DNA of 64,000 nt. Source: Bacteroidales bacterium. Its GTDB lineage: Bacteria; Bacteroidota; Bacteroidia; Bacteroidales; F082. Positions 52,370-60,689 of the stretch are shown in pieces (the first letter of the stretch is position 1; the number at the start of each line of letters is the position of its first letter). The stretch is from positions 1-64,000 of the forward strand of contig JAKSMW010000002.1 in NCBI GenBank assembly GCA_024400395.1. The letters run 5' to 3'. The translations under genes were made by a program, and so were the position numbers. The notes under the pieces were generated by a model. That model had not been told where the DNA came from. It saw only the letters and a list, made by a program, of their open reading frames with translations, and searched no databases.

Positions 52370-54226
52370 TTATTTAGTTGGAGTAGATACGGGGCGAACT
52401 TGACATCCACAATATCTGGAATATTCTTCAATACTCGGCAGGCTCCATTGATGCTCAAATATGGTACATTTCGCCTGAGTCGGATAGTAATCACATATTT
52501 CATTCACCCAGTAATAACCATAATTAGATTCTTTTTTACAGTCAGGCAAGAACATGGTTTTGCCGTTTGGTCCCGTGAATTGCACACCCTTAACACCGTT
52601 ATTCGTTGCATAAGTCATATCACATTCATCTACGAGTTCACGCATTTCGTCGTAAGTCGGCATGTGCCATGAACCGCCCCATTTCACGTAAGCCACATCA
52701 TCTTCAGGATCAAGTTCGGTCTTGCCATCCACAGTGCCGTAGTAATTATCGGTACAATATTTTGTCAGCGTATAGGAACTGCCCCGGCACCATTTGTATG
52801 TATCCCAATAATAATTGCTTTTTGGTTCAGTCTCTCCCCAAGAGTAAAGATTGCCACAGTCTTCCGGAAAGACCGCCCCCACATTATATAATGCCCATAA
52901 CGTCCCGCTTGGCAGTCCGAGGTCAATATAAGGATGTCCTTCAATAACGCCTGATCCAATTTCAACAATAAATTCATTGCCATATGAGATTCCATTTTGA
53001 TTAGTGGCGAAAGCCTTAAGATAACACCTACCTGTGTCAAGTCCCGTTATTTCTTTGACATATCGTCCTGTACCAGTTCCACAAGAAACTTTATTGTCGT
53101 CAATTGTTGGTTCTGACTCCGTGCTCCAGCAAAAACCGCGTTCAGTTACATCCAAACCGCCGTCATCTGTGACTGATCCAGCAACAACCACACCACCTGC
53201 TATATATTCCATAATCGTATCGGTTGTAACAGTTGGTGTTGTTGGAGTTTTTGTTACGAAACTCATAATTGAGCCGTAGCTTGTGCCAACATCATTTATG
53301 GCGTATGCTCTCACGAAATATTTCGTGTTTGGGGTCAATCCTGTTATTTCGCTCGTAAATGAGCCATTTCCGGTTCCGTCGGTGGTGTGAGCATCGTTAA
53401 TTGTTGGGTATTGCGAAGTGCTCCAGCAAACACCTCTTGCCTTTACCGATGAACTTGCAGACGCAATATATCCTCCGCAAGTTGCTGAATAATATGACAC
53501 TTCGCTCACATCAGTTGTTGAAACTGATGCTTTCCCGGAATACACAGGTCTGACGGAAAACCCTTCGCATCTATTAAAATTTCTGAATTCAATATTGCAA
53601 TCGTCAAACATACAACTATTGGCGCATGACGACCCGTCTTCATAATAATACGATGAATTTTTTGCCAGAGAAGAAGTCCAATAATAACCTCTTTCACCAA
53701 CATATACGATATTTCCATCGTATTTTCCTCCAGATGCAGGCAGAAAAATGCTATTTCCATTTGAACCTTTTACAAGCCAACCATTTATGCTGTTTTGGGT
53801 GGTCCACTGCCAGTTGCAATTACTCTGAAGTTCAGCGAGCTCATCTCGTGTTGGCATTCTCCAGCAACCTCCCCAATTTGCAGTGGCGGCATCGTCAGCT
53901 GATTCAAGCGTAATGTCGTTATTTTCCCATGTATATTTCGTAAATGTTTCTGTTGACTGATCGAACCACAAATAATTTTCCAAACTGTAGGTTCCTTTAG
54001 TGTTTGTTTCACCCCAAGCGTAATAAAACCCACAATCTTCTGGGTTAGATGCACCGACATTGCACGTTGCCCATTTTATCCCGCTCGGCAATCCGAGGTC
54101 AACATAGTCATGACCGTCAACACTGCCATTGCCAGGCTTTTCAGGATCTACATTGCTTTTCTTACACGCTGTGATTGACAATATTACACATGCTGCAATT
54201 GTTAATAATCTAAAGAATTTACTCAT
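52370..54226 (-). CDS. Lipoprotein with two Fib_succ_major domains and Ig-like linkers
   Basis: A 618-residue lipoprotein (Cys21 after ILSITA). Two Fib_succ_major-type domains at ~38-205 and ~425-612 each open with (D/P)YxDLGLPSGxxWAxxNVGA and include WGET and WHMPTxDE/WRMPTRDE motifs. Between them lie two FN3/Ig-like modules with RGxCWST and TPNTKYFVRAYA. Such proteins are common surface lipoproteins of gut Bacteroidales, thought to bind glycans or host matter, but the function is not established. Last gene of a three-gene minus-strand unit, 15 bp after the PHP gene. Confidence 0.88.
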   Translation of the reverse strand: MSKFFRLLTIAACVILSITACKKSNVDPEKPGNGSVDGHDYVDLGLPSGIKWATCNVGASNPEDCGFYYAWGETNTKGTYSLENYLWFDQSTETFTKYTWENNDITLESADDAATANWGGCWRMPTRDELAELQSNCNWQWTTQNSINGWLVKGSNGNSIFLPASGGKYDGNIVYVGERGYYWTSSLAKNSSYYYEDGSSCANSCMFDDCNIEFRNFNRCEGFSVRPVYSGKASVSTTDVSEVSYYSATCGGYIASASSSVKARGVCWSTSQYPTINDAHTTDGTGNGSFTSEITGLTPNTKYFVRAYAINDVGTSYGSIMSFVTKTPTTPTVTTDTIMEYIAGGVVVAGSVTDDGGLDVTERGFCWSTESEPTIDDNKVSCGTGTGRYVKEITGLDTGRCYLKAFATNQNGISYGNEFIVEIGSGVIEGHPYIDLGLPSGTLWALYNVGAVFPEDCGNLYSWGETEPKSNYYWDTYKWCRGSSYTLTKYCTDNYYGTVDGKTELDPEDDVAYVKWGGSWHMPTYDEMRELVDECDMTYATNNGVKGVQFTGPNGKTMFLPDCKKESNYGYYWVNEICDYYPTQAKCTIFEHQWSLPSIEEYSRYCGCQVRPVSTPTK

Positions 54227-54241
54227 AGCATTGGTGCCAAG

Positions 54242-55462
54242 TTATTTTCCATTAGGCTCTTCGGAGTTAAGGATTTTATGGATTTTTATAATCAAGACAA
54301 TTAACAGTATGTACGCCATCCACAACGCCGCCGTCCAGAGCCACGAAACATGGTCAAGACGCTGATACACAATCGTTTCGCTTTCATGCCGCGTTATCGG
54401 ATTGAGCCACAGCGAAGTGCCGTCGCCGAAATCAACCACGGTTCGCACATACGTGTCAGCAGGTTTTATATTGTACGATGTTTCAAAAACCGAGTCGCCG
54501 GGAATGTGATTTTCTTCTTTCAGAACCATTCCGTCCTGACCGATAAACTGTGCGTTTTCTATTGGTTTTGTCACTCTTACAGAAAAACGAGTCCCATCAA
54601 GATCCGCTTTCGTGAGATAAGGCATGTCACGTTCAAAACGGACGCGTTTCTCATCCACGTCCTCATCGTCAATCTTCTTGAAATCAACACCGTAGGCATT
54701 TCCCGAAAGGAGTGCGTCTAAAAGCTGCCCCGCCTTGTTCTCTTTTGCGTTAAGATAGGTGATTCGCAAACCAATATCATTGGATTTCAACGGATTATGA
54801 GTGTCATCATCGGCGATGAGATACACCAAATGGCCGTTGGAAAGTGCCATGTCCCAATGTTCCGGCGAATTGTCGTATCCGTTCAGAGCTTCCATAATCC
54901 GATAGTTGCTCAGATATTTCATGTCCTTGACGCGATAGCTGTTTTTCACGAAAGCCGGATGCGCGACACAGGCCACGACATTCTGTTCACCTAATTTATT
55001 AATGGTGTGCTGTTTCATGCTCAACGTCTGCCCGAAGAAATAGTCAACATGACGGACTTTTTCTGTTCCGAGGCAAAGCTGATGAATCTTCCAAAGGTTG
55101 TAACCGTGTTCATAACCAGGTATATAGCCTTCGTCATCTTTTTCAAAATCATTGACGATGTTATAATCAGAAATGCCGACATGGTCGTAGCCGAAGCTGC
55201 GGTACATGCTGTCGTAAACCTCGCTGCTGATGTCGCGGCCGTTGGTCAAGCCGCCGTAACGCTCGGTGTGCCCATGGAAAATGCAGCGTTTCCAAGCCGT
55301 TGAATCCATGTTCTGATAGGGATTGTGAAGATATTCTCCGTGGAAAGGCTGCGGTTCGTCGAACACATAAACCGGCACGAAGACGTTCATCGCGGCAAGC
55401 ACGAAGATCACCGCAAGAACTGCGAAAAGCAAAAACCTCAGGATTTTTCTCATGAAAATCAT
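54242..55462 (-). CDS. Membrane-anchored PHP-domain phosphoesterase
   Basis: A 406-residue protein with an N-terminal membrane segment (~5-28) and a C-terminal one (~372-395) bracketing a periplasmic or surface domain. Metal-binding motifs of the PHP (polymerase and histidinol phosphatase) family are FHGHTERYGG (His63, His65), VGISDYN, ACVAHPAF and ADDDTHN. A hydrolase of phosphoesters is likely; the substrate is unknown. Its ATG overlaps the upstream lipoprotein TGA (55459-55462); a second ATG lies at 55453. Confidence 0.82.
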   Translation of the reverse strand: MIFMRKILRFLLFAVLAVIFVLAAMNVFVPVYVFDEPQPFHGEYLHNPYQNMDSTAWKRCIFHGHTERYGGLTNGRDISSEVYDSMYRSFGYDHVGISDYNIVNDFEKDDEGYIPGYEHGYNLWKIHQLCLGTEKVRHVDYFFGQTLSMKQHTINKLGEQNVVACVAHPAFVKNSYRVKDMKYLSNYRIMEALNGYDNSPEHWDMALSNGHLVYLIADDDTHNPLKSNDIGLRITYLNAKENKAGQLLDALLSGNAYGVDFKKIDDEDVDEKRVRFERDMPYLTKADLDGTRFSVRVTKPIENAQFIGQDGMVLKEENHIPGDSVFETSYNIKPADTYVRTVVDFGDGTSLWLNPITRHESETIVYQRLDHVSWLWTAALWMAYILLIVLIIKIHKILNSEEPNGK

Positions 55463-55992
55463 TCGAGGTTAAATGTTGCTTTCACCTCGTTGTAATCGCT
55501 GTAATCGCAGTCGGGATGCGCCGCATACGACGTGGCGTCGATGAGAACCACCTTAAACATCATAGGTTCTTGGTCATAATAGCTTTGCAGAACATCCTTA
55601 TGCTTCTGGAGGTCGGAGTTGGTCCAGAAAATCGAGAAGCCATAGTCATAATAGGATGTCTCCAATATTGCTGAATATGAATCAGTTATGACCATTGTGA
55701 GAGGTAATTGATGCCAGGCATAGACATCGGAACTTGGATTTTCGAGATACACGAGCAATGCGCCGTAATCGACCATGTCCATGTCAATAGCATCCCAATC
55801 GAATGCGATGGCCCAATTCAACGCCTCGTCACTCCAATCCCAGTCGGAGAATCTCGTCTCGATTGTAGCTGATTGAACATTTGCGTTGCCGTCCTGTCCT
55901 GCCGGACCAACCGGACCCATCGGACCACGGTCGCCTTTGCACGATGTGAGCAAGACCATCGAGGTCAAAATAATCGCGATAATATTTCTCAT
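55459..55992 (-). CDS. Lipoprotein with short collagen-like segment
   Basis: A 177-residue lipoprotein (Cys18 after LLTS) with a brief Gly-X-Y run, GDRGPMGPVGPAGQDGN, directly after the lipid anchor. An acidic, aromatic-rich domain of ~140 residues with no family I recognise follows. First gene of the unit with the PHP enzyme and Fib_succ lipoprotein, with ATGA coupling to the next gene. Likely outer-membrane associated. Confidence 0.82.
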   Translation of the reverse strand: MRNIIAIILTSMVLLTSCKGDRGPMGPVGPAGQDGNANVQSATIETRFSDWDWSDEALNWAIAFDWDAIDMDMVDYGALLVYLENPSSDVYAWHQLPLTMVITDSYSAILETSYYDYGFSIFWTNSDLQKHKDVLQSYYDQEPMMFKVVLIDATSYAAHPDCDYSDYNEVKATFNLE

Positions 55993-56017
55993 ATTTTTAA
56001 AATTTATTAATGACTGG

Positions 56018-56025
56018 CAAAATTA
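56018..56025 (-). promoter_or_regulatory. -7 box for collagen-like lipoprotein unit
   Basis: TAATTTTG on the minus strand, 25 bp before the ATG at 55992. Confidence 0.6.
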
Positions 56026-56071
56026 CACAAATTTTATTTCATATTGAGAAAAAATATCAACAAAAAAGAAG

Positions 56072-56079
56072 TATTTTTG
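56072..56079 (+). promoter_or_regulatory. -7 box for EamA transporter
   Basis: TATTTTTG, only 4 bp before the ATG at 56084, implying a leaderless or nearly leaderless transcript. Confidence 0.55.
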
Positions 56080-56083
56080 CGGC

Positions 56084-57022
56084 ATGAAAAACAGAAATTA
56101 CATAGTTCATCTTTGCGGTGTTATCGCAATGATTGTCTGGGGGTTATCGTTCATCTGGTCAACGCAGGTCTATAAAAATCTGAATCCGACGGCGACGATA
56201 TTCCTCCGTTTGGTAGTCGCCACAATCTTCTTCACGGCGATACTTTTCATTTTCCGTCTTAACGAAAAAATAGACAGGAAGCACTTGAAATTATTTGCAC
56301 TTGCTGCGCTTTTCGAGCCTTTCCTGTATTTCATCTTCGAAGGTTACGGTTTGAAAAACACCTCCCCTATCATCGGATCCGCAATAGTCGCGATGATTCC
56401 GTTGGTGACACCTGTCGCCGCAAGCATTTTCCTCAAGGAGAAGATGACGCCGATGAACATCGTCGGGCTGTTCGTCTCGTTTTTCGGAGTCGTGACGATG
56501 TTGCTAAACAAGAACTTGGAGTTTACGGCATCGCCCAAAGGCGTGATTTTCCTTTGCATCACGGTGCTTGTTGCGGTCGGTTATTCCATCGCGTTGATAA
56601 AGCTGACAAAACTCTACAAGCCGTTGACAATCACGTGGGTACAGAATATCATCGGGATGATTTATTTCATACCTTTAGTGATAATAATGGAGCAGTTTGA
56701 GCCGTCGAGATTCGGCAACGTGAGTGAATACATCGTTCCATTGGTCTGCCTCGGCGTGTTTTGCAGCGCGATTGCCTACGCTTTGTGGGCGTTTGCCTAC
56801 AGCAAGCTCGGCGCGTCGAAGGCGAATGTTTACACGAATCTGATACCTGTCTTCACGGCTATTTTCAGTTATTTCATTATAAACGAAGAACTTACGATGC
56901 AGAAGATTATCGGCATCGTATTGGTTGTCGGCGGACTGGTGCTTTCGCAAATGAAAGGGAGAAACGTGATTGGGAAACGGAACGAGATGGAAAAGGAAAT
57001 TGAGAAACAAAAAACGACATGA
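56084..57022 (+). CDS. EamA/DMT family transporter
   Basis: A 312-residue inner-membrane protein with ten helices in two EamA repeats (about 5-138 and 155-290). The first opens with IAMIVWGLSFIWSTQVYKNLNPT and the second closes with NLIPVFTAIFSYFIINEELT, the usual DMT signature ends. It probably exports a small metabolite; the substrate is unknown. The stop overlaps the next ATG (ATGA, 57019-57022). Confidence 0.9.
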   Translation: MKNRNYIVHLCGVIAMIVWGLSFIWSTQVYKNLNPTATIFLRLVVATIFFTAILFIFRLNEKIDRKHLKLFALAALFEPFLYFIFEGYGLKNTSPIIGSAIVAMIPLVTPVAASIFLKEKMTPMNIVGLFVSFFGVVTMLLNKNLEFTASPKGVIFLCITVLVAVGYSIALIKLTKLYKPLTITWVQNIIGMIYFIPLVIIMEQFEPSRFGNVSEYIVPLVCLGVFCSAIAYALWAFAYSKLGASKANVYTNLIPVFTAIFSYFIINEELTMQKIIGIVLVVGGLVLSQMKGRNVIGKRNEMEKEIEKQKTT

Positions 57023-57798
57023 TTACAAGCAAGACAAACCCTAAAATTAAGAATATCATCAAGTTAGCGAAGGCATCCGAGCGTCGCGAGCAGAACCGCA
57101 TTTTGATTGAGGGCCGTCGTGAGATTGAGCGGGCCGTAGCGTGCGGTTTCGAGGTTGACACATTATTTATATGTCCCGAAATAGCGAAAGATGCAGCGAC
57201 GATTCCGGCACGCAGCATCGAGGAAGTGAGCGTTGAGGTCTTCGACAAAATCGCGTACCGTGAAGGCAGCGACGGGCTTCTTGCCGTAGCGATTCCGAAA
57301 TACGCCGACCTTCAGTCGTTCGAGCCGAAGAAAAAGAACCCGCTCATCATCGTTCTCGAGACCGTCGAGAAGCCCGGCAACCTCGGTGCCGTGATGCGCA
57401 CCGCCGACGCCGCCGGTGTCGATGCCGTCATCATCGCCGACCAACGCACAGACCTGTTCAACCCGAATGCGGTGAGGGCGAGCGTGGGCGCAATCTTCTC
57501 CGTGCCGTTGTTCGCCTGTTCTTCGGAAGAATGCATCAAATGGCTGAAAGACAACGACATAACGATTTACTGCACGTATCTCAAAGCCTCCATCGACTAC
57601 CTCGACGCCGACTTCAGGAAAGCCTCGGCCATCGTGATGGGGACGGAGGCGACAGGCATCTCCGGGCAGTGGGTCGAAGCCGCCGACCAGAACATCATCA
57701 TCCCGATGAACGGCATCGCCGACTCGCTCAACGTGAGCGTGTGCACGGCGATAGTGACGTTTGAAGCAGTGCGACAAAGGAGATGCCATCACGAATAA
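57019..57798 (+). CDS. TrmH/SpoU family RNA 2'-O-methyltransferase
   Basis: A 259-residue SPOUT methyltransferase. An N-terminal substrate-binding domain (KIKNIIKLAKASERREQNRILIEGRREIERA) precedes the knotted AdoMet domain with its three motifs, VEKPGNLGAVMRTADAAG, VMGTEATGIS and IPMNGIADSLNVSVCTAI. It methylates a ribose in rRNA or tRNA; the exact site is unknown. Coupled to the EamA gene by ATGA overlap. Confidence 0.93.
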   Translation: MITSKTNPKIKNIIKLAKASERREQNRILIEGRREIERAVACGFEVDTLFICPEIAKDAATIPARSIEEVSVEVFDKIAYREGSDGLLAVAIPKYADLQSFEPKKKNPLIIVLETVEKPGNLGAVMRTADAAGVDAVIIADQRTDLFNPNAVRASVGAIFSVPLFACSSEECIKWLKDNDITIYCTYLKASIDYLDADFRKASAIVMGTEATGISGQWVEAADQNIIIPMNGIADSLNVSVCTAIVTFEAVRQRRCHHE

Positions 57799-57943
57799 AT
57801 TCACCACGAATTTCACAAATAACACGAATGTTTTTTCGGCTCCCGCAGAGATGAAATGTGTCTCGCAGATTCCTCATTGGTTACGTACGTTGGCAGCGGG
57901 ACAATATTTTTTTTCATTTTTCCCCAACAATAATTTTTTTTTG

Positions 57944-57951
57944 TATTTTTG
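57944..57951 (+). promoter_or_regulatory. -7 box of probable RNA gene
   Basis: TATTTTTG followed by sequence with no long ORF but strong pairing up to a terminator at 58266. Confidence 0.6.
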
Positions 57952-57956
57952 CGCCG

Positions 57957-58266
57957 CAAACCGACGCCGGGGATGTCTGTACAAAACCGGTTGAGGGGAG
58001 CAGACATATTAAAGGCGTTTATTGACGCTCTGTTCTGACGAGTCGAAACTTCGCAACTTTCAGATTTAAGATTCAGGACTTAGCAACGGTAGATGCCTAC
58101 GGGATGTTAGCATCTGTACGACCATTGTATTCACTGAACAAGTGAATGTTGTGTGTGTTGTATGCGCTCATATCGGCGTGGGCTTCGCGTTGTCAGTTCT
58201 AATCTTAAAGGCAATGCGAAGGCCTCGATTCGTGGAATTGACAAGTGTCGGATCCACGCTTTTTTT
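57957..58266 (+). ncRNA. Probable ~310-nt structured RNA
   Basis: Between a -7 box and an intrinsic terminator lies a non-coding stretch with several helices: 57973-57979 with 58001-58007; 58091-58096 with 58110-58115; 58130-58135 with 58141-58146; and 58180-58194 with 58210-58224. The last is 14 pairs with one mismatch, including two G-U pairs that fit plus-strand RNA. The end is CGTGGA/TCCACG plus eight pyrimidines. It is not recognised as tmRNA, RNase P, SRP or 6S RNA. It could be a free small RNA or a long leader of the sulfatase gene that starts 39 bp later. Confidence 0.55.
58231..58266 (+). terminator. Terminator of the probable RNA gene
   Basis: CGTGGA (58231-58236) pairs with TCCACG (58253-58258) around an inner GAC/GTC helix, followed by CTTTTTTT. 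Confidence 0.8.
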
Positions 58267-58304
58267 ATGTCCCAATGAACATGAATTGTTAAACAGGACA
58301 TATT

Positions 58305-60170
58305 ATGAATTTAAATTCTATCAGAGCATTCTTTGCCAAAGGTAACAGAGCCAAGTGGTTCGTTTTCACATTGTTTTGCATAGTTCTTTTCATCAAGACA
58401 ATGATTTTCCATTTATCAACTGGCTGGGGTTTGTTGATATCAACTTTATGGAAAAATCCAACTGAATTTTTCATGTTTTGGGGCGGCAAAATTGTCCCGA
58501 TTTTATTCTTGGGTGCTTTTGTCTTCATTACAAAGAAACAATGGTGGACAATAGTAATCAATGTTTTGGTTGATTTGTGGGCAATCGCCAACCTTTTTTA
58601 CTTTAAGGCTTACAATTTGTTCTTATCGGTTGAGGTTATGTTAATGGCCAACAATCTAAATGGATTTTGGGATTCATTGTACACATACATTGGATTGGAC
58701 ATTTTCAGTTTCATTATATTAACGGTAGTGTTTTTAGTAATAATGCTGTTTCTTAAAACATTCAATACACACCAAAGAAAACCGTTGTTGTTTGTGATGT
58801 TTCTATTATTGTTTTTAATTGCCGATTTTAGTATCAATAAACTATATCAGAAAGCTTTATATAAACGTAGAAATTTAAAAACCACAATTGACGTGACTCA
58901 TTTTAATCGTGCTGTTGGTGGTAGATTTAATCAACTTATACCATTTGGAAATGTTCGCATCTATGCAAAATACTATTATCTTACTGGTAAGTGGGATTCT
59001 GTCCGCTATGTTTACAAACAATCAATTATCAGTTATTTACCAGCATCTATTATTTATTACGTCATTCGGCAAAATTTTGCAAAAGAAATAAAAATTTCTG
59101 ATGATGATTTAGAGAAAATCAATCAATTTATTAGAAATGCAGGAGACACTTGCTCATGCAAACCCAAAACAAATATTGTTTTCATTCTATTTGAGAGTTT
59201 TGAATCATGGCCTTTAAGCGAAGTAAAAAATTTTGATTACATGCCTAACTTAAATAACCTGATTCAAAAAAAACATGTGCTGTATTGTGACAAAATAGTA
59301 TCACAGACAAAATATGGCAATTCAGCTGATGGACAAATGATTTATGTTACTGGTTTGTTACCAATTTCAAATGGAGCAACCTGTATGTTATATGGCAATT
59401 GTGAATTCCCCAACTTTGCACACCTTTTTAAAAGTTCTGTTATTTTTAACCCTGCAGCAGGTGTATGGAATCAACCTGTTGTTACAAAAAGTTACCAATT
59501 CAAAAAATTAATTGAACCACAAAATAGTGATGACCAATGGCGTAACGATGATGGTTTAATTGGAAAAATGACAGAATACATTTTATCAGCGGATTCCTCT
59601 TTCTGTATTCTTGGAATTACAATTGATACACATTGTCCATTTACAATTGGTTCAACACGTCCTATCCATGTTGAAGACGGAATGCCATCATTGATGTCTT
59701 CGTATTTAAACTGTTTATACCATACAGACTTTTGTATAGGTAATTTGTTAGATACAATTATCAACACAACATTGGCTGAAAACACGACGATTGTTATTAC
59801 TGGGGATCATACAATTTTCCATACAAAATCGGCATTTACCGAACTTACAGAATATGCACAAGAAAACGGAATCAATTTCAGAGCCGGTCACACATTCACG
59901 CCTTTAATTATCTACTCTCCTGAAATAGAAGGCAATATCCACGTTACCGACACTTGTTACCAGATGGATATCTTCCCGACAATCTTGAACCTGATCGGGG
60001 CTGAAGACTATTTCTGGCACGGATTCGGAGTGAACGTGATGGATTCCGTTGCAAGACACAACCGCCCGATAACAGAACAAGAGGCATACAGACTCTCCGA
60101 CTTGATGATTCGAAGCGATTATTTCAGGAATTATTATAATTCAGCTGACAGTGCAGGGAATGACAAATAA
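58305..60170 (+). CDS. LTA-synthase-like sulfatase family membrane protein 2
   Basis: A 621-residue protein with about five N-terminal helices (18-~215) and a periplasmic sulfatase-fold domain. Motifs are IVFILFESFESWPLSEV, QTKYGNSADGQM (nucleophile region) and IVITGDHTIFH; PLIIYSPE follows, with a C-terminal helix region. It probably transfers a phosphoglycerol-type or phosphoethanolamine group onto an envelope glycan or lipid. The first ~1570 bp are markedly A/T-rich, while the last ~290 bp return to the local composition, suggesting a mosaic or transferred gene. No own promoter was found after the RNA terminator. Confidence 0.87.
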   Translation: MNLNSIRAFFAKGNRAKWFVFTLFCIVLFIKTMIFHLSTGWGLLISTLWKNPTEFFMFWGGKIVPILFLGAFVFITKKQWWTIVINVLVDLWAIANLFYFKAYNLFLSVEVMLMANNLNGFWDSLYTYIGLDIFSFIILTVVFLVIMLFLKTFNTHQRKPLLFVMFLLLFLIADFSINKLYQKALYKRRNLKTTIDVTHFNRAVGGRFNQLIPFGNVRIYAKYYYLTGKWDSVRYVYKQSIISYLPASIIYYVIRQNFAKEIKISDDDLEKINQFIRNAGDTCSCKPKTNIVFILFESFESWPLSEVKNFDYMPNLNNLIQKKHVLYCDKIVSQTKYGNSADGQMIYVTGLLPISNGATCMLYGNCEFPNFAHLFKSSVIFNPAAGVWNQPVVTKSYQFKKLIEPQNSDDQWRNDDGLIGKMTEYILSADSSFCILGITIDTHCPFTIGSTRPIHVEDGMPSLMSSYLNCLYHTDFCIGNLLDTIINTTLAENTTIVITGDHTIFHTKSAFTELTEYAQENGINFRAGHTFTPLIIYSPEIEGNIHVTDTCYQMDIFPTILNLIGAEDYFWHGFGVNVMDSVARHNRPITEQEAYRLSDLMIRSDYFRNYYNSADSAGNDK

Positions 60171-60255
60171 TTATGTCGTATGCGGATAAGGATGAAAAAT
60201 CAGAAACTTTAAATTTTTATCTCCATTTTCCACCTCTTTTTTGAAAATAATTATG

Positions 60256-60263
60256 TACTTTTG
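60256..60263 (+). promoter_or_regulatory. -7 box for truncated HEPN gene
   Basis: TACTTTTG, 24 bp before the ATG at 60288. Confidence 0.6.
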
Positions 60264-60287
60264 CATTTTTAATAAATTTCATCAGAA

Positions 60288-60608
60288 ATGGAAGATGACA
60301 TAAGATGGATCCAGCGGTTTTCAAACTATCAGAAAGCCTTGAGAAAACTTGGAGAGGCCATAAAAACGCTCTCCAAAGATGAGGTTTTGGACGAATTACA
60401 CCAGGAAGGACTGATTCAGAAATTTGAATTCACACACGAACTTTCATGGAAAGTAATGAAAGATTACGCTGAATACCAAGGATATACAGACCTAGCCAGC
60501 TCACGTGACGCAATCCGCAAAGCATTCGAGATGAACATCATAGACAATCCCGTTTGGATGGAAACCATCGGCGACAGAAATTTGACATTTCCATATTCAA
60601 AGATCTGA
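60288..60608 (+). pseudogene. Truncated HI0074-type HEPN protein (nucleotidyltransferase partner)
   Basis: The first ~100 residues match the HI0074/HEPN family that pairs with minimal nucleotidyltransferases (WIQRFSNYQKALRKLGEAI, FEFTHELSWKVMKDY, SRDAIRKAFEMNII). The normal protein continues through an RNxxxH motif to about 130-140 residues. Here the frame reads GDRNLT and then a foreign PYSKI tail and stop, so the histidine of the motif and the last helix are lost. The sequence after the break belongs to the end of the partner gene, indicating an internal deletion. Confidence 0.75.
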
Positions 60609-60685
60609 CAAACAAAGACTTGGTGGAACATATCAAAAGAAAAGGAATTGTAATTTATTCAAAAGTTAAGGAAAACCGCGCTTGA
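60581..60685 (+). pseudogene. 3' remnant of minimal nucleotidyltransferase (MNT) gene
   Basis: The frame shifted from the HEPN ORF reads FDISIFKDLTNKDLVEHIKRKG then IVIYSK and stops at 60685. This is the usual C-terminus of MNT-domain proteins encoded directly after HI0074-type genes. The catalytic GSRARG region is absent, so only about 34 codons remain, fused to the HEPN fragment. Confidence 0.65.
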
Positions 60686-60689
60686 TGCA

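Noticed and set aside
57957-58266. The structured segment as tmRNA or RNase P RNA.
   Set aside because: It lacks a tRNA-like CCA end and tag reading frame for tmRNA, and the conserved GAGGAAAGTC-type element of RNase P RNA.
58142-58345. A 67-codon plus-strand ORF inside the putative RNA.
   Set aside because: It crosses the terminator hairpin and has no recognisable protein features.
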